A stretch of 64,000 nt of DNA, taken from NCBI GenBank assembly GCA_947500575.1, contig CANMSI010000001.1, positions 992,001 to 1,056,000 of the forward strand, in the 5' to 3' direction. The stretch's first letter is position 1. Every line of letters starts with the position of its first letter. The notes under the pieces are model-generated. The model had not been told where the DNA came from, ran no database searches, and was given only the letters and a program-made list of their open reading frames with translations. Below, in pieces: positions 1 to 10,293 of this stretch. This DNA is from an uncultured Flavobacteriaceae bacterium. Its GTDB lineage: Bacteria > Bacteroidota > Bacteroidia > Flavobacteriales > Flavobacteriaceae. Made by a program: the position numbers and the translations under genes.

Positions 1-3000
1 AACATGCGCGCCATTCGTAGCATTGATGTTAGTGATGTTTCAGATGTAACAGGGCTAGAAGCGGCACAGGAGTTAAGGTCACTTAGTTGTAACCAATGCT
101 CCTTTGAATCGCCATTAATGCTATCTAATGTTCTATTAGAAAACCTACAACTACTGCAAGTACGTATTCCGACATTGAATGGCATAGATCTTTCACTCTT
201 GGTAAATCTCAAAGAACTTAATCTGGATAACATTAACTTCATTGAAAACTTAGATATTTCAAATACCAATCTTGAAATACTACATATTGGCGGAGCCCAA
301 ACTCTTATCGCAGACAATCTAATCAATCTAAAAGAATTCTCAATCAGAAATACGGTAAGTAATCTTTCTATCAAAAATTCAGGACTCCAAGTTCTCAATT
401 TAAATCAAAAAAGTGGTGATGGCACAATTGAAACCACCTCATTAGACTGCAGTAGTAGCCTTAAACTAGAGCAATTAAAGGTCCAAGGAGAACCCTTTCT
501 TGATGTTGGCTGGGGGATTCTAAACGCCACAAATTGCCCTGCGCTTAACTGCATTGAAGTTGATGATATTTCTGATGCTTTATCTGCCGTATTTAATGTT
601 GGTAGTTGGCAAGTAGATAACACTGAATTATTCAGTTTGTTCTGCGGTAGTTCTACCACCGACGAAATTATGCTAAAAAATTCGTTCAAAATTATTGATC
701 TTACTTCCAATGAAGTATTGGCTATTGTAGAAAATGGTGATGAAATTGATTTTAATTTAGTCGAAGGAAAAGCAATTTGCGTAGAAGTTGAGCCAACCGA
801 AGCAAGTGCCGATAAAACGAAAAAAGTACGCATTACCTTAGACGGACCCTCCGCTACGACAAATTTCCCAGGAACACCTCCCTATCGAGCCTGTGTGTTA
901 GGAGATGGATCTCTGCAAGATTCTCGTTTAATCTTGAAATCTGGAATTTACAAATTACAAGGCTTTCCGTTCAACGAAGCAAATGAAATTGGCATTATAA
1001 CTACTATTAATTTTACAATTGGAAGTGGGAATACAGAGGATCTCACATTTATTCCTGATGATCGGCTAGAACAATATATGATCAATAATCGTCTTGACGA
1101 TGTACTGGACAACTACGTTAGAACAGATTTTTTAAGTGGGGTTACTCGGATCAGTATATCGGGAGTTGAAGATTTTACAGGATTTGATAGTTTAATAAAC
1201 CTTGATTTTTTCAGCTGCACAGATTGTACTTCAGAAACCGGATTTAAACCTACGAATCCTAAGCTTTCTACAATAATCTTGTTTGGGAAAATTGCAAGTA
1301 GTTTGAATTTTTCAGATAATGATATTTTAGATCGACTTCGCATTAGAGGAGAAGGGAATAGTGATACATCTAACACAGTTGAAATAAATCTACAAGATAC
1401 TAGAGCTTTATCTGTTTTGGACATTCGCGGAGTAAGTATGCCTGCCTTAAACCTAGAAACGAATAAAGAGTTAACTCGCATATCACTAAATGAAGTTAGA
1501 AGCATAGGAGACTTAGACCTTTCATCAAATAATAAACTTTCAATTATAGACCTAAATCGAAATACCTTTTTGAGAGCTATAAATCTTAAAAATGGAGAAA
1601 ACGATAATATAACTAGTATTGTAATAGGTGAAAATCCACTTCTTAACTGTATACAAGTGGATGACGTTATGTATGCAAGAGAAAACTTAGGAATTGATAA
1701 TATAGATCTGTTTAGCGCGGATTGTTATGATAATAGACCAAATGACGGAGAGGATATTCTTACTTTTGTTCCTGATGATAACTTAGAGCAATACTTCATA
1801 GATAATTTTTTAGATGATATTTTAGACAATTATGTTGTAACAAATGCGCTAGCCCAACCAACATCTATTAGTATAGAAGAAGTGGATGATTTCACTGGGT
1901 TAGAAGACTGCATTAACCTTCGATCTATAATATGCACTGGGTGCAATGTTCAAGAATTTAATCTCACCAACCCTAATCTATCCCTTATGGAATTAAAGTT
2001 TGGCGAAGTCTTTTCTAGATCTCTGAGCTTTAAGGACATGCCCAATCTCACATCTTTAGTACTTACTGCTGGAAAAACAAACAACCAATCCGACTTAAGA
2101 GTTGATCTTAGGGGGAGTAATATAGACAGTTTTACTATCTCTGATTCCAGAATAAACGAATTGGAATTACCCCTAAATTTACGTGTTTTAACCCTTCGAG
2201 AAGTAGATGGTATATCGGAACCTCTTGATTTAAAATCATATGATAAATTAGAAGGTGTATTTATCTCTGACACTGCTATACCTTCAATAGAACTTCCCAA
2301 CGAACGCTTAAAGAATTTACTATTCATTAATGTTGAGGGCATAGAAGTTCTTGATCTAAAATCATCTGATAAATTAGAAAGTGTAATAATACTTGGTGCC
2401 AGTTTAACTTCAATAGAATTTCCGAATGAACCAGAAAATTTGCTTGGTTCGGCGCTTATCAGAAATACGAATGTCTCCGTTCTTGATTTGTCTTCAAATC
2501 CTTCTCTTACTCGAGTAACATTAAATGACAACCCTAACTTAGAATTTATCAACCTTAAAAACGGTCAAAATAGGAACTTAAATAAGAGTCCAGAAACTTT
2601 TAACATGTTACCATCATTAACTTGTATTCAAATAGATGATTTAGAATATGCAATAAGCAACTTTCCCATAAGTGATCCAAGTGTCTACAGCGAAGACTGT
2701 TTTGATTTAAATACTGCAGGAAGCATTACGGGCTTTCAAAGAGTTTCTAAAAATGCGGATCTCATAGACGGTCCATTTGGACCATTAGAAGATGGTTACA
2801 TCACCGTAAGAACCTTCTCGGGTGGTGATCTAGATGATGATTATGCGAATGGTGATTTTTTTCTTGACTTATCAATTTCTGCGCTTACGGATGGAAATGT
2901 AAAGAGTGTTGTTTTTGAGATGACCCATTCTGAATCTAACGATGAACCTTATACGTTTACCGCCAATGAAGCTCCATTTCTACTCTTTGGTAAAGATGAA

Positions 3001-3768
3001 AATGGTGTTCATATCGTAAGAAATTATTTTACTGAAGGAAGATATACTTTAAAAGCTACTCCCTATAATCAAAACCATGGAAATGGCAATGCAGGTGAAC
3101 CGTATGAAATTTCCTTTATACTATCGGACTACAGCCCTAGTATAAGTCCTTTTGCCAATGTAATTGACGCTGAAACGGATGAACAAACAGGATTTATTGG
3201 AGCTTGTTGTGGCGCGTCATCTGATACAGTAAATCCGATGGAAGACAATATCGAGAATGTTAATTTTGAAGTTATATACCGAGTGGGAGAACCCACCAGT
3301 GTTACCTTTGTTCTTGAAGGTCCCATGGAGCATACGTTTACAGATAACACAGCCCCATTTACACTTTTTGGAGATACTGATGGGGATTATAACGGGATGA
3401 GCCTACCGTATGGAAACTACATCATGCATACAATAGCGGAGTTTGACAATGAAAGAGAATGGAGACCCTTCACACAAAGATCAATTCATTTCACTGTTTC
3501 GGAAGAAAGTTATTACAGCAAAACTTCATCTTCCCCCAAGCCCCTGATGTACCCCAACCCGTCTAAAGATCAAATCACTATTGATATGGTAGAAGGCACT
3601 CCGCGTAATGACATCCGTATTGTAGACATTTATGGAAAACAAGTTAAAAAAGTAGCTGCGCAAACAGGCAGCAACCAAATAGATGTGAGCACCCTTTCTC
3701 CAGGAATTTATTTTATCCTTACAGAAACCGATTTGGGTACTAGCAGACAGAAACTTATTATTCAATAA
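1..3768 (+). CDS. T9SS-secreted leucine-rich-repeat surface protein (5' end cut by window)
   Basis: The frame is open to the window edge, and its first visible residues align with the middle of the paralogue at 3772-6090, so the signal peptide and N-terminal part lie upstream. Irregular leucine-rich repeats form three blocks. The second and third open with the same phrase, [IV]PDD[RN]LEQY, near residues 349 and 588 of the visible part. Two Ig-like domains follow (about 905-1040 and 1041-1165). They carry the SV.F.L.GP / APFTLFGD / G.Y.L.A.PY pattern found in all five large secreted proteins of this window. The last 75 residues are a type A T9SS sorting domain (YPNPSKDQ, then VDIYGKQVKK, STLSPGIYFI). 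The protein is inferred to be cell-surface or secreted, probably adhesive; the ligand is unknown. It stops 3 bp before the next gene, so both are likely co-transcribed. Confidence 0.85.
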   Translation, partial: NMRAIRSIDVSDVSDVTGLEAAQELRSLSCNQCSFESPLMLSNVLLENLQLLQVRIPTLNGIDLSLLVNLKELNLDNINFIENLDISNTNLEILHIGGAQTLIADNLINLKEFSIRNTVSNLSIKNSGLQVLNLNQKSGDGTIETTSLDCSSSLKLEQLKVQGEPFLDVGWGILNATNCPALNCIEVDDISDALSAVFNVGSWQVDNTELFSLFCGSSTTDEIMLKNSFKIIDLTSNEVLAIVENGDEIDFNLVEGKAICVEVEPTEASADKTKKVRITLDGPSATTNFPGTPPYRACVLGDGSLQDSRLILKSGIYKLQGFPFNEANEIGIITTINFTIGSGNTEDLTFIPDDRLEQYMINNRLDDVLDNYVRTDFLSGVTRISISGVEDFTGFDSLINLDFFSCTDCTSETGFKPTNPKLSTIILFGKIASSLNFSDNDILDRLRIRGEGNSDTSNTVEINLQDTRALSVLDIRGVSMPALNLETNKELTRISLNEVRSIGDLDLSSNNKLSIIDLNRNTFLRAINLKNGENDNITSIVIGENPLLNCIQVDDVMYARENLGIDNIDLFSADCYDNRPNDGEDILTFVPDDNLEQYFIDNFLDDILDNYVVTNALAQPTSISIEEVDDFTGLEDCINLRSIICTGCNVQEFNLTNPNLSLMELKFGEVFSRSLSFKDMPNLTSLVLTAGKTNNQSDLRVDLRGSNIDSFTISDSRINELELPLNLRVLTLREVDGISEPLDLKSYDKLEGVFISDTAIPSIELPNERLKNLLFINVEGIEVLDLKSSDKLESVIILGASLTSIEFPNEPENLLGSALIRNTNVSVLDLSSNPSLTRVTLNDNPNLEFINLKNGQNRNLNKSPETFNMLPSLTCIQIDDLEYAISNFPISDPSVYSEDCFDLNTAGSITGFQRVSKNADLIDGPFGPLEDGYITVRTFSGGDLDDDYANGDFFLDLSISALTDGNVKSVVFEMTHSESNDEPYTFTANEAPFLLFGKDENGVHIVRNYFTEGRYTLKATPYNQNHGNGNAGEPYEISFILSDYSPSISPFANVIDAETDEQTGFIGACCGASSDTVNPMEDNIENVNFEVIYRVGEPTSVTFVLEGPMEHTFTDNTAPFTLFGDTDGDYNGMSLPYGNYIMHTIAEFDNEREWRPFTQRSIHFTVSEESYYSKTSSSPKPLMYPNPSKDQITIDMVEGTPRNDIRIVDIYGKQVKKVAAQTGSNQIDVSTLSPGIYFILTETDLGTSRQKLIIQ
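3622..3768 (+). repeat. 147-bp near-identical 3' end, copy 1
   Basis: This segment encodes the last 48 residues of the first LRR protein plus the stop codon. It differs from 5944-6090 at only five positions by direct comparison, although the upstream parts of the two genes have diverged strongly. It covers the T9SS sorting tail, which suggests gene conversion or a very recent copy of the tail alone. Confidence 0.9.
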
Positions 3769-3771
3769 AAC

Positions 3772-6090
3772 ATGAAGTGCAAAACACCACACCATATAAA
3801 AACAATACTACCCATTACCCTTAAACACTTCCTTTTAGTAATGCTTGTCTTTTGCACTGCAGCTGCTGCACTTTCGCAAAACAACTCGCCCATTACTGGC
3901 TTTGTTTTAGTGAACGCAGATACTGGCGAAGATCTGGTAGGCCTTACTGACGGCATTCAATTAGACCATTGCGAATTTGCCTCGCTCTCTTTAAGCATTC
4001 GTGCCCTAATAGATCCTAACAGGCAAAACGAAGTTCAAAGTGTTTTCCTTGCTATTGATGGTCCAGAAGATGTAGCGTATGGCCGTACCGAAAATATGGC
4101 TCCCTACGCCCTCTTTGGAGACCTCAACAGCATGTTTAATGGTGAACAATTTTTTCCTGGAGAATATGCCCTAAAAGCGGTACCCTACTCAGAAGCCAAC
4201 GCGGGCGGAGAAGAGGGAGAACGCCTTAACATAAACATTAGCTTTGCAATTGATCTTCCCGCAGTCTCTTCTCAATTTGAACTTATTGATGCTACTACTA
4301 ATACCGTAATTAGTTCCCTTTCTGATGGTGCTATTATAGACAATGCTATTACAACAACTACCAATGTTTCTTTACGGGCTATCGTTAATGCAGATTGCCA
4401 TCCCAACATAGCAAGTGTTTTCTTAAAATTGGAAGGTCCTGTAAATTATGGACGAACAGAAAATTTAGAAGCCTATGCGCTTTTTGGCGATGTAGACGGA
4501 GACTTTACTGGAAGAGACTTACCAGCTGGCAGCTATACCTTTTCTGTGATTCCCTATACCGAAGATAATGCAGGTGGAGAACGGGGAGAAACTGTTAGCT
4601 ATAATTTTGAAATTATTGATCAAACTACCCCCGGGTTCACCTTTGTACCCGATGATGCCCTAGAGCAGTTTTTTATTGATCAAGGCTTGGATGATGCATT
4701 GGATGATTATGTGGTAACAGCCAACCTCCAATCTAAAACACAGGTACGAGTAACAGGGGTGAGAGATTTCACAGGGCTCGAAGCTATGCAAGAATTGACC
4801 TCTTTGGAGTGCAATGAATGCTCTTTTGATACGATAGATTTAAGTCAGAATCTTAGCCTAGAAACTATTGCGATTCATCTTAATCCTAATTTAACTGAAC
4901 TTGATATCTCCAATAACACCGCATTAACGAATGTTAGATGCTCCGCTTCCGATTTAACTACCATTAATTTTCCAATAGATACTAGACTAACCAATCTAGA
5001 GCTTTGGGGAAATCCAAGGCTTATGGATATTGATTTTAGCAATTTGTCTTTCATGGAATCTTTGGACATTTCTGACACCGGTATTGAAATATTAAATATT
5101 AATACTGCGAGTAGAAATATTACCGCAGATAATCTAACAAATCTGACAGAGATAACATTCCCTCCTTTTCTATACAACCTAAGCTTAGTTAACTCTGGAT
5201 TAAAAGAACTAAATCTTGACACTGTTGTATTAGTATCTAGTTTGAACTGTAGCGGCAGTGAAAATTTAGAACTTATCGATATAAAGGGTGCATTTGATGA
5301 TCTCTTTAGAGATGTTAATAGGATAGATATCTCCAATTGCCCTAAACTTACTTGTATTGAAGTACTTGATTTAAATACTGCAAGAAGAAATGATCAGGAA
5401 GGAAACTGGATAAAAGATGATACTGCAGAATACACATTATATTGTGGCACCTCTACAACGGATGAAATTGCATTCAAAAATACATTGAATATCATTGATA
5501 GAGAGACCAATGAACTTTTAGCAGTAGTTGCTAGTGGTGACGAAATTGATTTTAGTCTTTTTGAAGATAAGACCATATGTTTTGAAATTGAGCCAAATGA
5601 GGAAAGTGATAATTTAATACAAAGTGCTGTTGTAACCTTGGATGGTCCACAAAAAAGTCGTGATTTCTTTAATGGCACCGGTCCTTATAAGACTTGTGAT
5701 GATATGTGTATATTTTCATGTGATTATTTAAGGCTAAATCCTGGACTTTATACCCTTCAAGGATTTCCATATACTGAATCCTCTAGAACCGGCGAACTAG
5801 GAATTATTTCTACAATCACTTTTACGGTAAGTGACGATAATACGACGAATCGTATGATAGAAGCCCAGCTCTACCCCAACCCCGCTAAAGACCTTATCAC
5901 CATAGATATTCCACAAGGAACTCCTCAGAACGATATCCTAATTGTAGACATTTACGGAAAACAAGTTAAAAAAGTAGCTGCGCAAACAGGCAGCAACCAA
6001 ATAGATGTGAGCACCCTTTCTCCAGGAATTTATTTTATCCTTACAGAAACAGATTTGGGTACTAGCAGACAGAAACTGATTTTGCAATAA
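3772..6090 (+). CDS. T9SS-secreted leucine-rich-repeat surface protein
   Basis: The 772-residue protein starts with a signal peptide (basic stretch, hydrophobic core about residues 18-34, ending near ALSQ). Two Ig-like domains follow (about 40-160 and 163-283), each with the RTEN.APYALFGD core. Next comes a leucine-rich-repeat block opening with VPDDALEQFF (about 290-560) and an intermediate domain. A T9SS type A sorting domain closes it (YPNPAKDL to the end, about 700-772). It is a paralogue of the gene directly upstream: the LRR blocks align, and the last 147 bp are nearly identical between the two. Export across the outer membrane by T9SS is inferred from the tail; ligand and function are not visible. 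A strong hairpin terminator follows at 6095. Confidence 0.9.
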   Translation: MKCKTPHHIKTILPITLKHFLLVMLVFCTAAAALSQNNSPITGFVLVNADTGEDLVGLTDGIQLDHCEFASLSLSIRALIDPNRQNEVQSVFLAIDGPEDVAYGRTENMAPYALFGDLNSMFNGEQFFPGEYALKAVPYSEANAGGEEGERLNINISFAIDLPAVSSQFELIDATTNTVISSLSDGAIIDNAITTTTNVSLRAIVNADCHPNIASVFLKLEGPVNYGRTENLEAYALFGDVDGDFTGRDLPAGSYTFSVIPYTEDNAGGERGETVSYNFEIIDQTTPGFTFVPDDALEQFFIDQGLDDALDDYVVTANLQSKTQVRVTGVRDFTGLEAMQELTSLECNECSFDTIDLSQNLSLETIAIHLNPNLTELDISNNTALTNVRCSASDLTTINFPIDTRLTNLELWGNPRLMDIDFSNLSFMESLDISDTGIEILNINTASRNITADNLTNLTEITFPPFLYNLSLVNSGLKELNLDTVVLVSSLNCSGSENLELIDIKGAFDDLFRDVNRIDISNCPKLTCIEVLDLNTARRNDQEGNWIKDDTAEYTLYCGTSTTDEIAFKNTLNIIDRETNELLAVVASGDEIDFSLFEDKTICFEIEPNEESDNLIQSAVVTLDGPQKSRDFFNGTGPYKTCDDMCIFSCDYLRLNPGLYTLQGFPYTESSRTGELGIISTITFTVSDDNTTNRMIEAQLYPNPAKDLITIDIPQGTPQNDILIVDIYGKQVKKVAAQTGSNQIDVSTLSPGIYFILTETDLGTSRQKLILQ
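5944..6090 (+). repeat. 147-bp near-identical 3' end, copy 2
   Basis: Partner of the repeat at 3622-3768. The five differences are one silent change in a Tyr codon, one silent change in a Thr codon and three near the end (LIIQ versus LILQ). Confidence 0.9.
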
Positions 6091-6094
6091 AAAA

Positions 6095-6124
6095 CAATGC
6101 CCCAATAAAATTATTGGGGCATTG
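6095..6124. terminator. bidirectional hairpin terminator between LRR gene and odhB
   Basis: A perfect 14-bp inverted repeat (caatgccccaataa / ttattggggcattg) has a 2-nt loop. It lies between the convergent LRR gene (stop 6090) and the E2 gene (stop 6146). An A-run at 6091-6094 gives a U-tract for minus-strand transcripts, so it is best placed to end the odhA-odhB message. Confidence 0.85.
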
Positions 6125-6145
6125 CACTCTTGGTTTGTAATCCTA

Positions 6146-7360
6146 TTACATTTCTAATGCTTTCTTAATGTCATTATCCATTAATAACTCCGTAGGATTT
6201 TCTAGCGCTTCTTTTACCGCCACCAGAAAGCCCACCGACTCTTTCCCATCAATAATTCTGTGATCATAGGACAAGGCCACAAACATGATAGGAGCAATGA
6301 CCACTTGACCATCTTTAGCTATGGGGCGCTCTACAATATTGTGCATTCCTAAAATAGCACTTTGGGGTGGGTTAATTATTGGCGTAGATAACATAGATCC
6401 AAAAACCCCTCCATTGGTAATGGTAAAAGTACCACCAGTCATCTCATCCACCGTAATCTCCCCTTCTCTGGCACGTATTGCCAAACGTTTTACTTCAGAT
6501 TCTATGCCTCTAAACGTAAGGTTTTCAGCGTTTCTAATTACTGGAACCATGAGTCCTTTTGGACCAGAAACTGCTATACTTATATCAGCAAAATCATAGG
6601 TAAGCATCTCTTTCCCATCTATCATAGAATTTACTGCTGGGTACATTTCCAAAGCTCTTACCACCGCCTTGGTGAAGAACGACATAAACCCTAAACTTAC
6701 CCCATGCTTTGCTTTGAAAGCTTCTTTATATTCTTTTCTAAGTGCAAAAATAGGCGACATATCTACCTCATTAAAGGTAGTTAGCATGGCCGTTTCGTTC
6801 TTAGCTGCTACCAAACGCTCTGCTACTTTTCTGCGTAACATGGACAATTTAGATCTGCTTTCTCCTCTACTTCCACCAGTTGGCGATCCCATAGAAGGCA
6901 CGGCACTTACCGCATCTTCTTTGGTAATTCTTCCTTCCCTGCCTGTACCTTTTACAGCGGCACTATCAATCCCTTTTTCGTCCAATATTTTCTTTGCTGC
7001 TGGCGAAGGAGTTCCTGTTGCATAGGTCTTTTTCACCTCTTGCTTAGGAGCTTCTGTCTTCACTGCGGCGGCAGGAGCTTCTTTTGGCTTTTCTTCTTTT
7101 GCATCTGAAGAAGCTGGAGCTTTCGCACTCGTATCTATGAGACAGACCACAGCGCCAACTGCTACCGCATCTCCTTCTTCCGCTTTTAAAGTAATGGTGC
7201 CACTTTCCTCTGCAGGAAGTTCTAAGGTAGCTTTATCCGAATCTACCTCCGCAATAGCTTGGTCTTTCTCTACATAATCTCCATCTTGCACTAACCACTC
7301 TGCAATCTCTACTTCGGTAATGGACTCTCCCGGGGAAGGGACTTTCATTTCTAAAATCAT
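6146..7360 (-). CDS. sucB: 2-oxoglutarate dehydrogenase E2, dihydrolipoyllysine succinyltransferase
   Basis: This is the E2 core of the 2-oxoglutarate dehydrogenase complex of the TCA cycle, which transfers the succinyl group from lipoate to CoA in the cytoplasm. The 404 residues show one lipoyl domain (1-77, lipoyl lysine K43 in DSDKATLEL) and an Ala/Pro/Lys-rich linker. A peripheral-subunit-binding domain follows (about 115-153). The catalytic acyltransferase domain (about 168-404) has the [11 protein letters not shown] signature with H367 and D371. A single lipoyl domain and the length of about 400 residues fit the succinyltransferase rather than the acetyltransferase, and the E1 gene 39 bp upstream confirms it. 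It is co-transcribed as the second gene after E1. Confidence 0.96.
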   Translation of the reverse strand: MILEMKVPSPGESITEVEIAEWLVQDGDYVEKDQAIAEVDSDKATLELPAEESGTITLKAEEGDAVAVGAVVCLIDTSAKAPASSDAKEEKPKEAPAAAVKTEAPKQEVKKTYATGTPSPAAKKILDEKGIDSAAVKGTGREGRITKEDAVSAVPSMGSPTGGSRGESRSKLSMLRRKVAERLVAAKNETAMLTTFNEVDMSPIFALRKEYKEAFKAKHGVSLGFMSFFTKAVVRALEMYPAVNSMIDGKEMLTYDFADISIAVSGPKGLMVPVIRNAENLTFRGIESEVKRLAIRAREGEITVDEMTGGTFTITNGGVFGSMLSTPIINPPQSAILGMHNIVERPIAKDGQVVIAPIMFVALSYDHRIIDGKESVGFLVAVKEALENPTELLMDNDIKKALEM

Positions 7361-7399
7361 ACTTTGTACTTTACGTTGATTTTTTTCTTTATTTATTCT

Positions 7400-10192
7400 T
7401 TATGATTTTGGTCGTATCATATTGTCTTTGCTTTTATCAAAGACATAATCTATTACTTCTTGATGACGTCTTTTAGAACGTACTGCACTCCCCGCTGCTG
7501 GGGAAGCATAAAATCTTCTAGAAGCCACTCTAAAATTCTTCGCATCCTCAAAATGCATCAACAAATGACTCCATGCACCCATATTCCTTGGCTCCTCTTG
7601 CGCCCAAACTATATCATTAGCCTTGCTGTATTTTTTCAAAATCTTATGCATTTGATCCGATGGCATTGGAAAGAGCTGCTCTAAACGCACCAAAGCCACA
7701 TCGTTTCTTTGATGTTCTTCTTTTGCCGCCAACAGATCGTAATAAAATTTCCCCGTACAAAACACCAAGGTTTTTACCTCCGCCGCTTTGACACTAACAT
7801 CATCAATAACCTCCTCAAATTTTCCATTCACCAAGTCATCCACGGTTGAAACCGCTTTTGGGTGCCTAAGCAAACTCTTTGGAGTAAATACAATCAAAGG
7901 TTTTCTAAAATTAGCCTTCATTTGTCTTCTTAACAGATGATAGATACTTGCAGGTGTTGAACAATCTGCTACATACATATTATCATTGGCGCACAGTTGT
8001 AAATAACGTTCCATTCGAGCAGAAGAGTGTTCTGCTCCTTGTCCTTCATAGCCATGGGGTAATAAAAATACCAATCCATTCTGTAACTTCCATTTATCTT
8101 CAGCAGCAGAGATGTACTGATCTATCATTATCTGAGCACCATTGCTAAAATCTCCAAACTGCGCCTCCCAGATAGTTAAGGTATTTGGACTTGCCATTGC
8201 ATAGCCATAATCAAAACCTACTACGCCATATTCTGATAAAAGTGAATTATAAATTTGAAATGTTCCTTGCTTTTTAGAAAGGTGATTCAATAAAATAATT
8301 TCTTCTTCACTTTCCTCTACCTTCATCACCGCATGTCTATGAGAAAACGTTCCTCTTTCAACATCTTGTCCAGACATTCGCACTCCAAAACCTTCCTCTA
8401 ATAAAGTACCATACGCCAAAAGCTCACCCATGGCCCAATCCAAGGTATTGGTTTCAAAAAACATCTTTTTACGGTCTCCTACAAGTCTCTCTACCTTTCT
8501 AAGAAACTTCTTATCTGCTGGAAGCTCCGTAATCGCTTTCGCAATTGCCGTTAATTTTTTCTTGTCAAAGGTGGTATCTACCGCCTTCATCATTTCTTTT
8601 TCTTGCACAGGTTTAAAGCCCTTCCATGCATCTGCCATAAAAGGCGTAATAACTGTTTTATCCTCTTTTCTAGAATCTTCTAACTCTTCTTCTAAGGTAG
8701 CTTTATAGGCTTTCTCCAATGCTTTTACATGCCCTTCTTCAATAATCCCCTGCTCCAATAAGCCAGCGGCATAAATATCGCGTGGATTCTTATGCTTTGC
8801 GATGGCCTTGTATAATTTTGGTTGTGTAAAACGAGGTTCATCTCCTTCATTATGCCCATATTTTCGGTACCCTAAAAGATCTATAAAAACGTCTCTTTTA
8901 AATCGCATTCTATACTCCAAAGCAAAAAGAGAAGCATGGACTACCGCTTCTGCATCGTCTGCATTTACGTGCAATACCGGACTAAGGGTTACTTTCCCTA
9001 CGTCTGTGCAATAAGTAGAAGATCTTGCATCTAAATAATTGGTAGTAAACCCAATTTGATTGTTTACTACGATATGAATAGTTCCATTGGTTTTGTAACC
9101 GTCTAAGTTAGCCATTTGCACTACTTCGTATACCAAACCTTGACCTGCTATAGCAGCATCGCCATGCACTACAATGGGGAGTACTTTAGAAAAATCATCG
9201 GCATAGCCAGCATCTTGTTTTGCTCTAGTAATACCTTCTACAACCGCCCCAACTGTTTCCAAATGTGAAGGGTTGGGTGCAATATTCATGGTGATCTTAT
9301 TACCGTTATCAGACATCCGATCCGAAGTCCAACCCAAATGGTACTTTACATCTCCATCGAAAATAGCTTGCTCGTAATCTTTGCCATCAAACTCGCCAAA
9401 AATGGCCTTGGGCGACTTTCCAAAAATGTTGGTAAGGACATTTAATCGGCCTCTATGTGCCATGCCCATTACAAACTGTTCTACTCCCATCTCGGCAGCT
9501 CGTTCTACAACGGCATCCAATGCCGGAATTAACGATTCGTTTCCTTCCAAGGAAAAGCGTTTTTGCCCAACGTATTTGGTATGTAAAAAAGATTCAAAAG
9601 AAACTGCTTGATTCAGTTTCTTGAGGATATGTTTTTTTCGTTCGTTATCGAATTTAGGATGATTGTCATTTACATTGAGCCAATTCTGAATCCATTTTAC
9701 CCGTTCCGGATTTCTAATGTACATATACTCTACCCCAATAGCATCACAGTAGATTCGTTGTAAATGATTGATAATATCTTTTAAAGGACTGGCACCAATT
9801 CCGATAATCTCTCCCGCATTGAAAACCGTACTGAGATCCGCTTCCGTAAGCCCAAAATTTTCAATTTCTAATGTGGGTATATATTTTCTTCGCTCCCTAA
9901 CAGGATTGGTTTTCGTAAAAAGATGTCCACGACTGCGGTAACCATCAATTAACTTAACCACTTGAAATTCTTTTTGAAGTGCTAAAGGGATCTTTAGTTG
10001 TTCTCCTTCCGTCGCTGCTCCATTGGAAGAAATAAAATCACTTTCATCCAAAGCACTTTCGGTACCAAAATCAAAACCTTGAAAAAATGCTCTCCAACTG
10101 GGTTCAACATTATCGGGGTTTTTTAAATAAGTGTCGTACAATTCTGCAAAAAAGGAGGTATGCGCAGTATTTAAAAATGAATATTTATCCAT
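7400..10192 (-). CDS. sucA: 2-oxoglutarate dehydrogenase E1 component
   Basis: The thiamine-diphosphate-dependent E1 subunit decarboxylates 2-oxoglutarate and succinylates the lipoyl group of SucB. It has 930 residues, the usual length for the family. The N-terminus MDKYSFLNTAHTSFFAELYD followed by EPSWRAFFQGFDFG is the family's E2-interaction segment. The active-site region has GMAHRGRLNVL and GDAAIAGQG, and the C-terminal half carries the transketolase-like pyrimidine and C-terminal domains (QEEPRNMGAW near the end). The ATG at 10192 was chosen over an in-frame start 27 bp upstream because the family begins at this Met. A box reading TATTTTTG on the minus strand at 10235-10228 could be its -7 promoter element. 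Confidence 0.96.
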   Translation of the reverse strand: MDKYSFLNTAHTSFFAELYDTYLKNPDNVEPSWRAFFQGFDFGTESALDESDFISSNGAATEGEQLKIPLALQKEFQVVKLIDGYRSRGHLFTKTNPVRERRKYIPTLEIENFGLTEADLSTVFNAGEIIGIGASPLKDIINHLQRIYCDAIGVEYMYIRNPERVKWIQNWLNVNDNHPKFDNERKKHILKKLNQAVSFESFLHTKYVGQKRFSLEGNESLIPALDAVVERAAEMGVEQFVMGMAHRGRLNVLTNIFGKSPKAIFGEFDGKDYEQAIFDGDVKYHLGWTSDRMSDNGNKITMNIAPNPSHLETVGAVVEGITRAKQDAGYADDFSKVLPIVVHGDAAIAGQGLVYEVVQMANLDGYKTNGTIHIVVNNQIGFTTNYLDARSSTYCTDVGKVTLSPVLHVNADDAEAVVHASLFALEYRMRFKRDVFIDLLGYRKYGHNEGDEPRFTQPKLYKAIAKHKNPRDIYAAGLLEQGIIEEGHVKALEKAYKATLEEELEDSRKEDKTVITPFMADAWKGFKPVQEKEMMKAVDTTFDKKKLTAIAKAITELPADKKFLRKVERLVGDRKKMFFETNTLDWAMGELLAYGTLLEEGFGVRMSGQDVERGTFSHRHAVMKVEESEEEIILLNHLSKKQGTFQIYNSLLSEYGVVGFDYGYAMASPNTLTIWEAQFGDFSNGAQIMIDQYISAAEDKWKLQNGLVFLLPHGYEGQGAEHSSARMERYLQLCANDNMYVADCSTPASIYHLLRRQMKANFRKPLIVFTPKSLLRHPKAVSTVDDLVNGKFEEVIDDVSVKAAEVKTLVFCTGKFYYDLLAAKEEHQRNDVALVRLEQLFPMPSDQMHKILKKYSKANDIVWAQEEPRNMGAWSHLLMHFEDAKNFRVASRRFYASPAAGSAVRSKRRHQEVIDYVFDKSKDNMIRPKS

Positions 10193-10227
10193 GGACAATT
10201 TTAGCTTGCTTTTGCACAATAATTAAT

Positions 10228-10235
10228 CAAAAATA
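10228..10235 (-). promoter_or_regulatory. candidate -7 promoter box for sucA-sucB
   Basis: The minus strand reads TATTTTTG, matching the Flavobacterium/Bacteroides consensus TAnnTTTG. It lies 35 bp upstream of the sucA start, giving a short leader of about 28 nt. No clear -33 TTG is seen at the usual distance, so this is only a candidate. Confidence 0.4.
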
Positions 10236-10293
10236 CAACTTTTAACATTTCTAATCTTATATTAGACGGTATAATTGGCAAAAATTAACGTGA

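Noticed and set aside
405-2552. Long minus-strand frames (up to 200 codons) opposite the first LRR gene
   Set aside because: They are Ser/Leu-rich antisense frames created by the codon pattern of the LRR gene and have no signal peptide or known motif.
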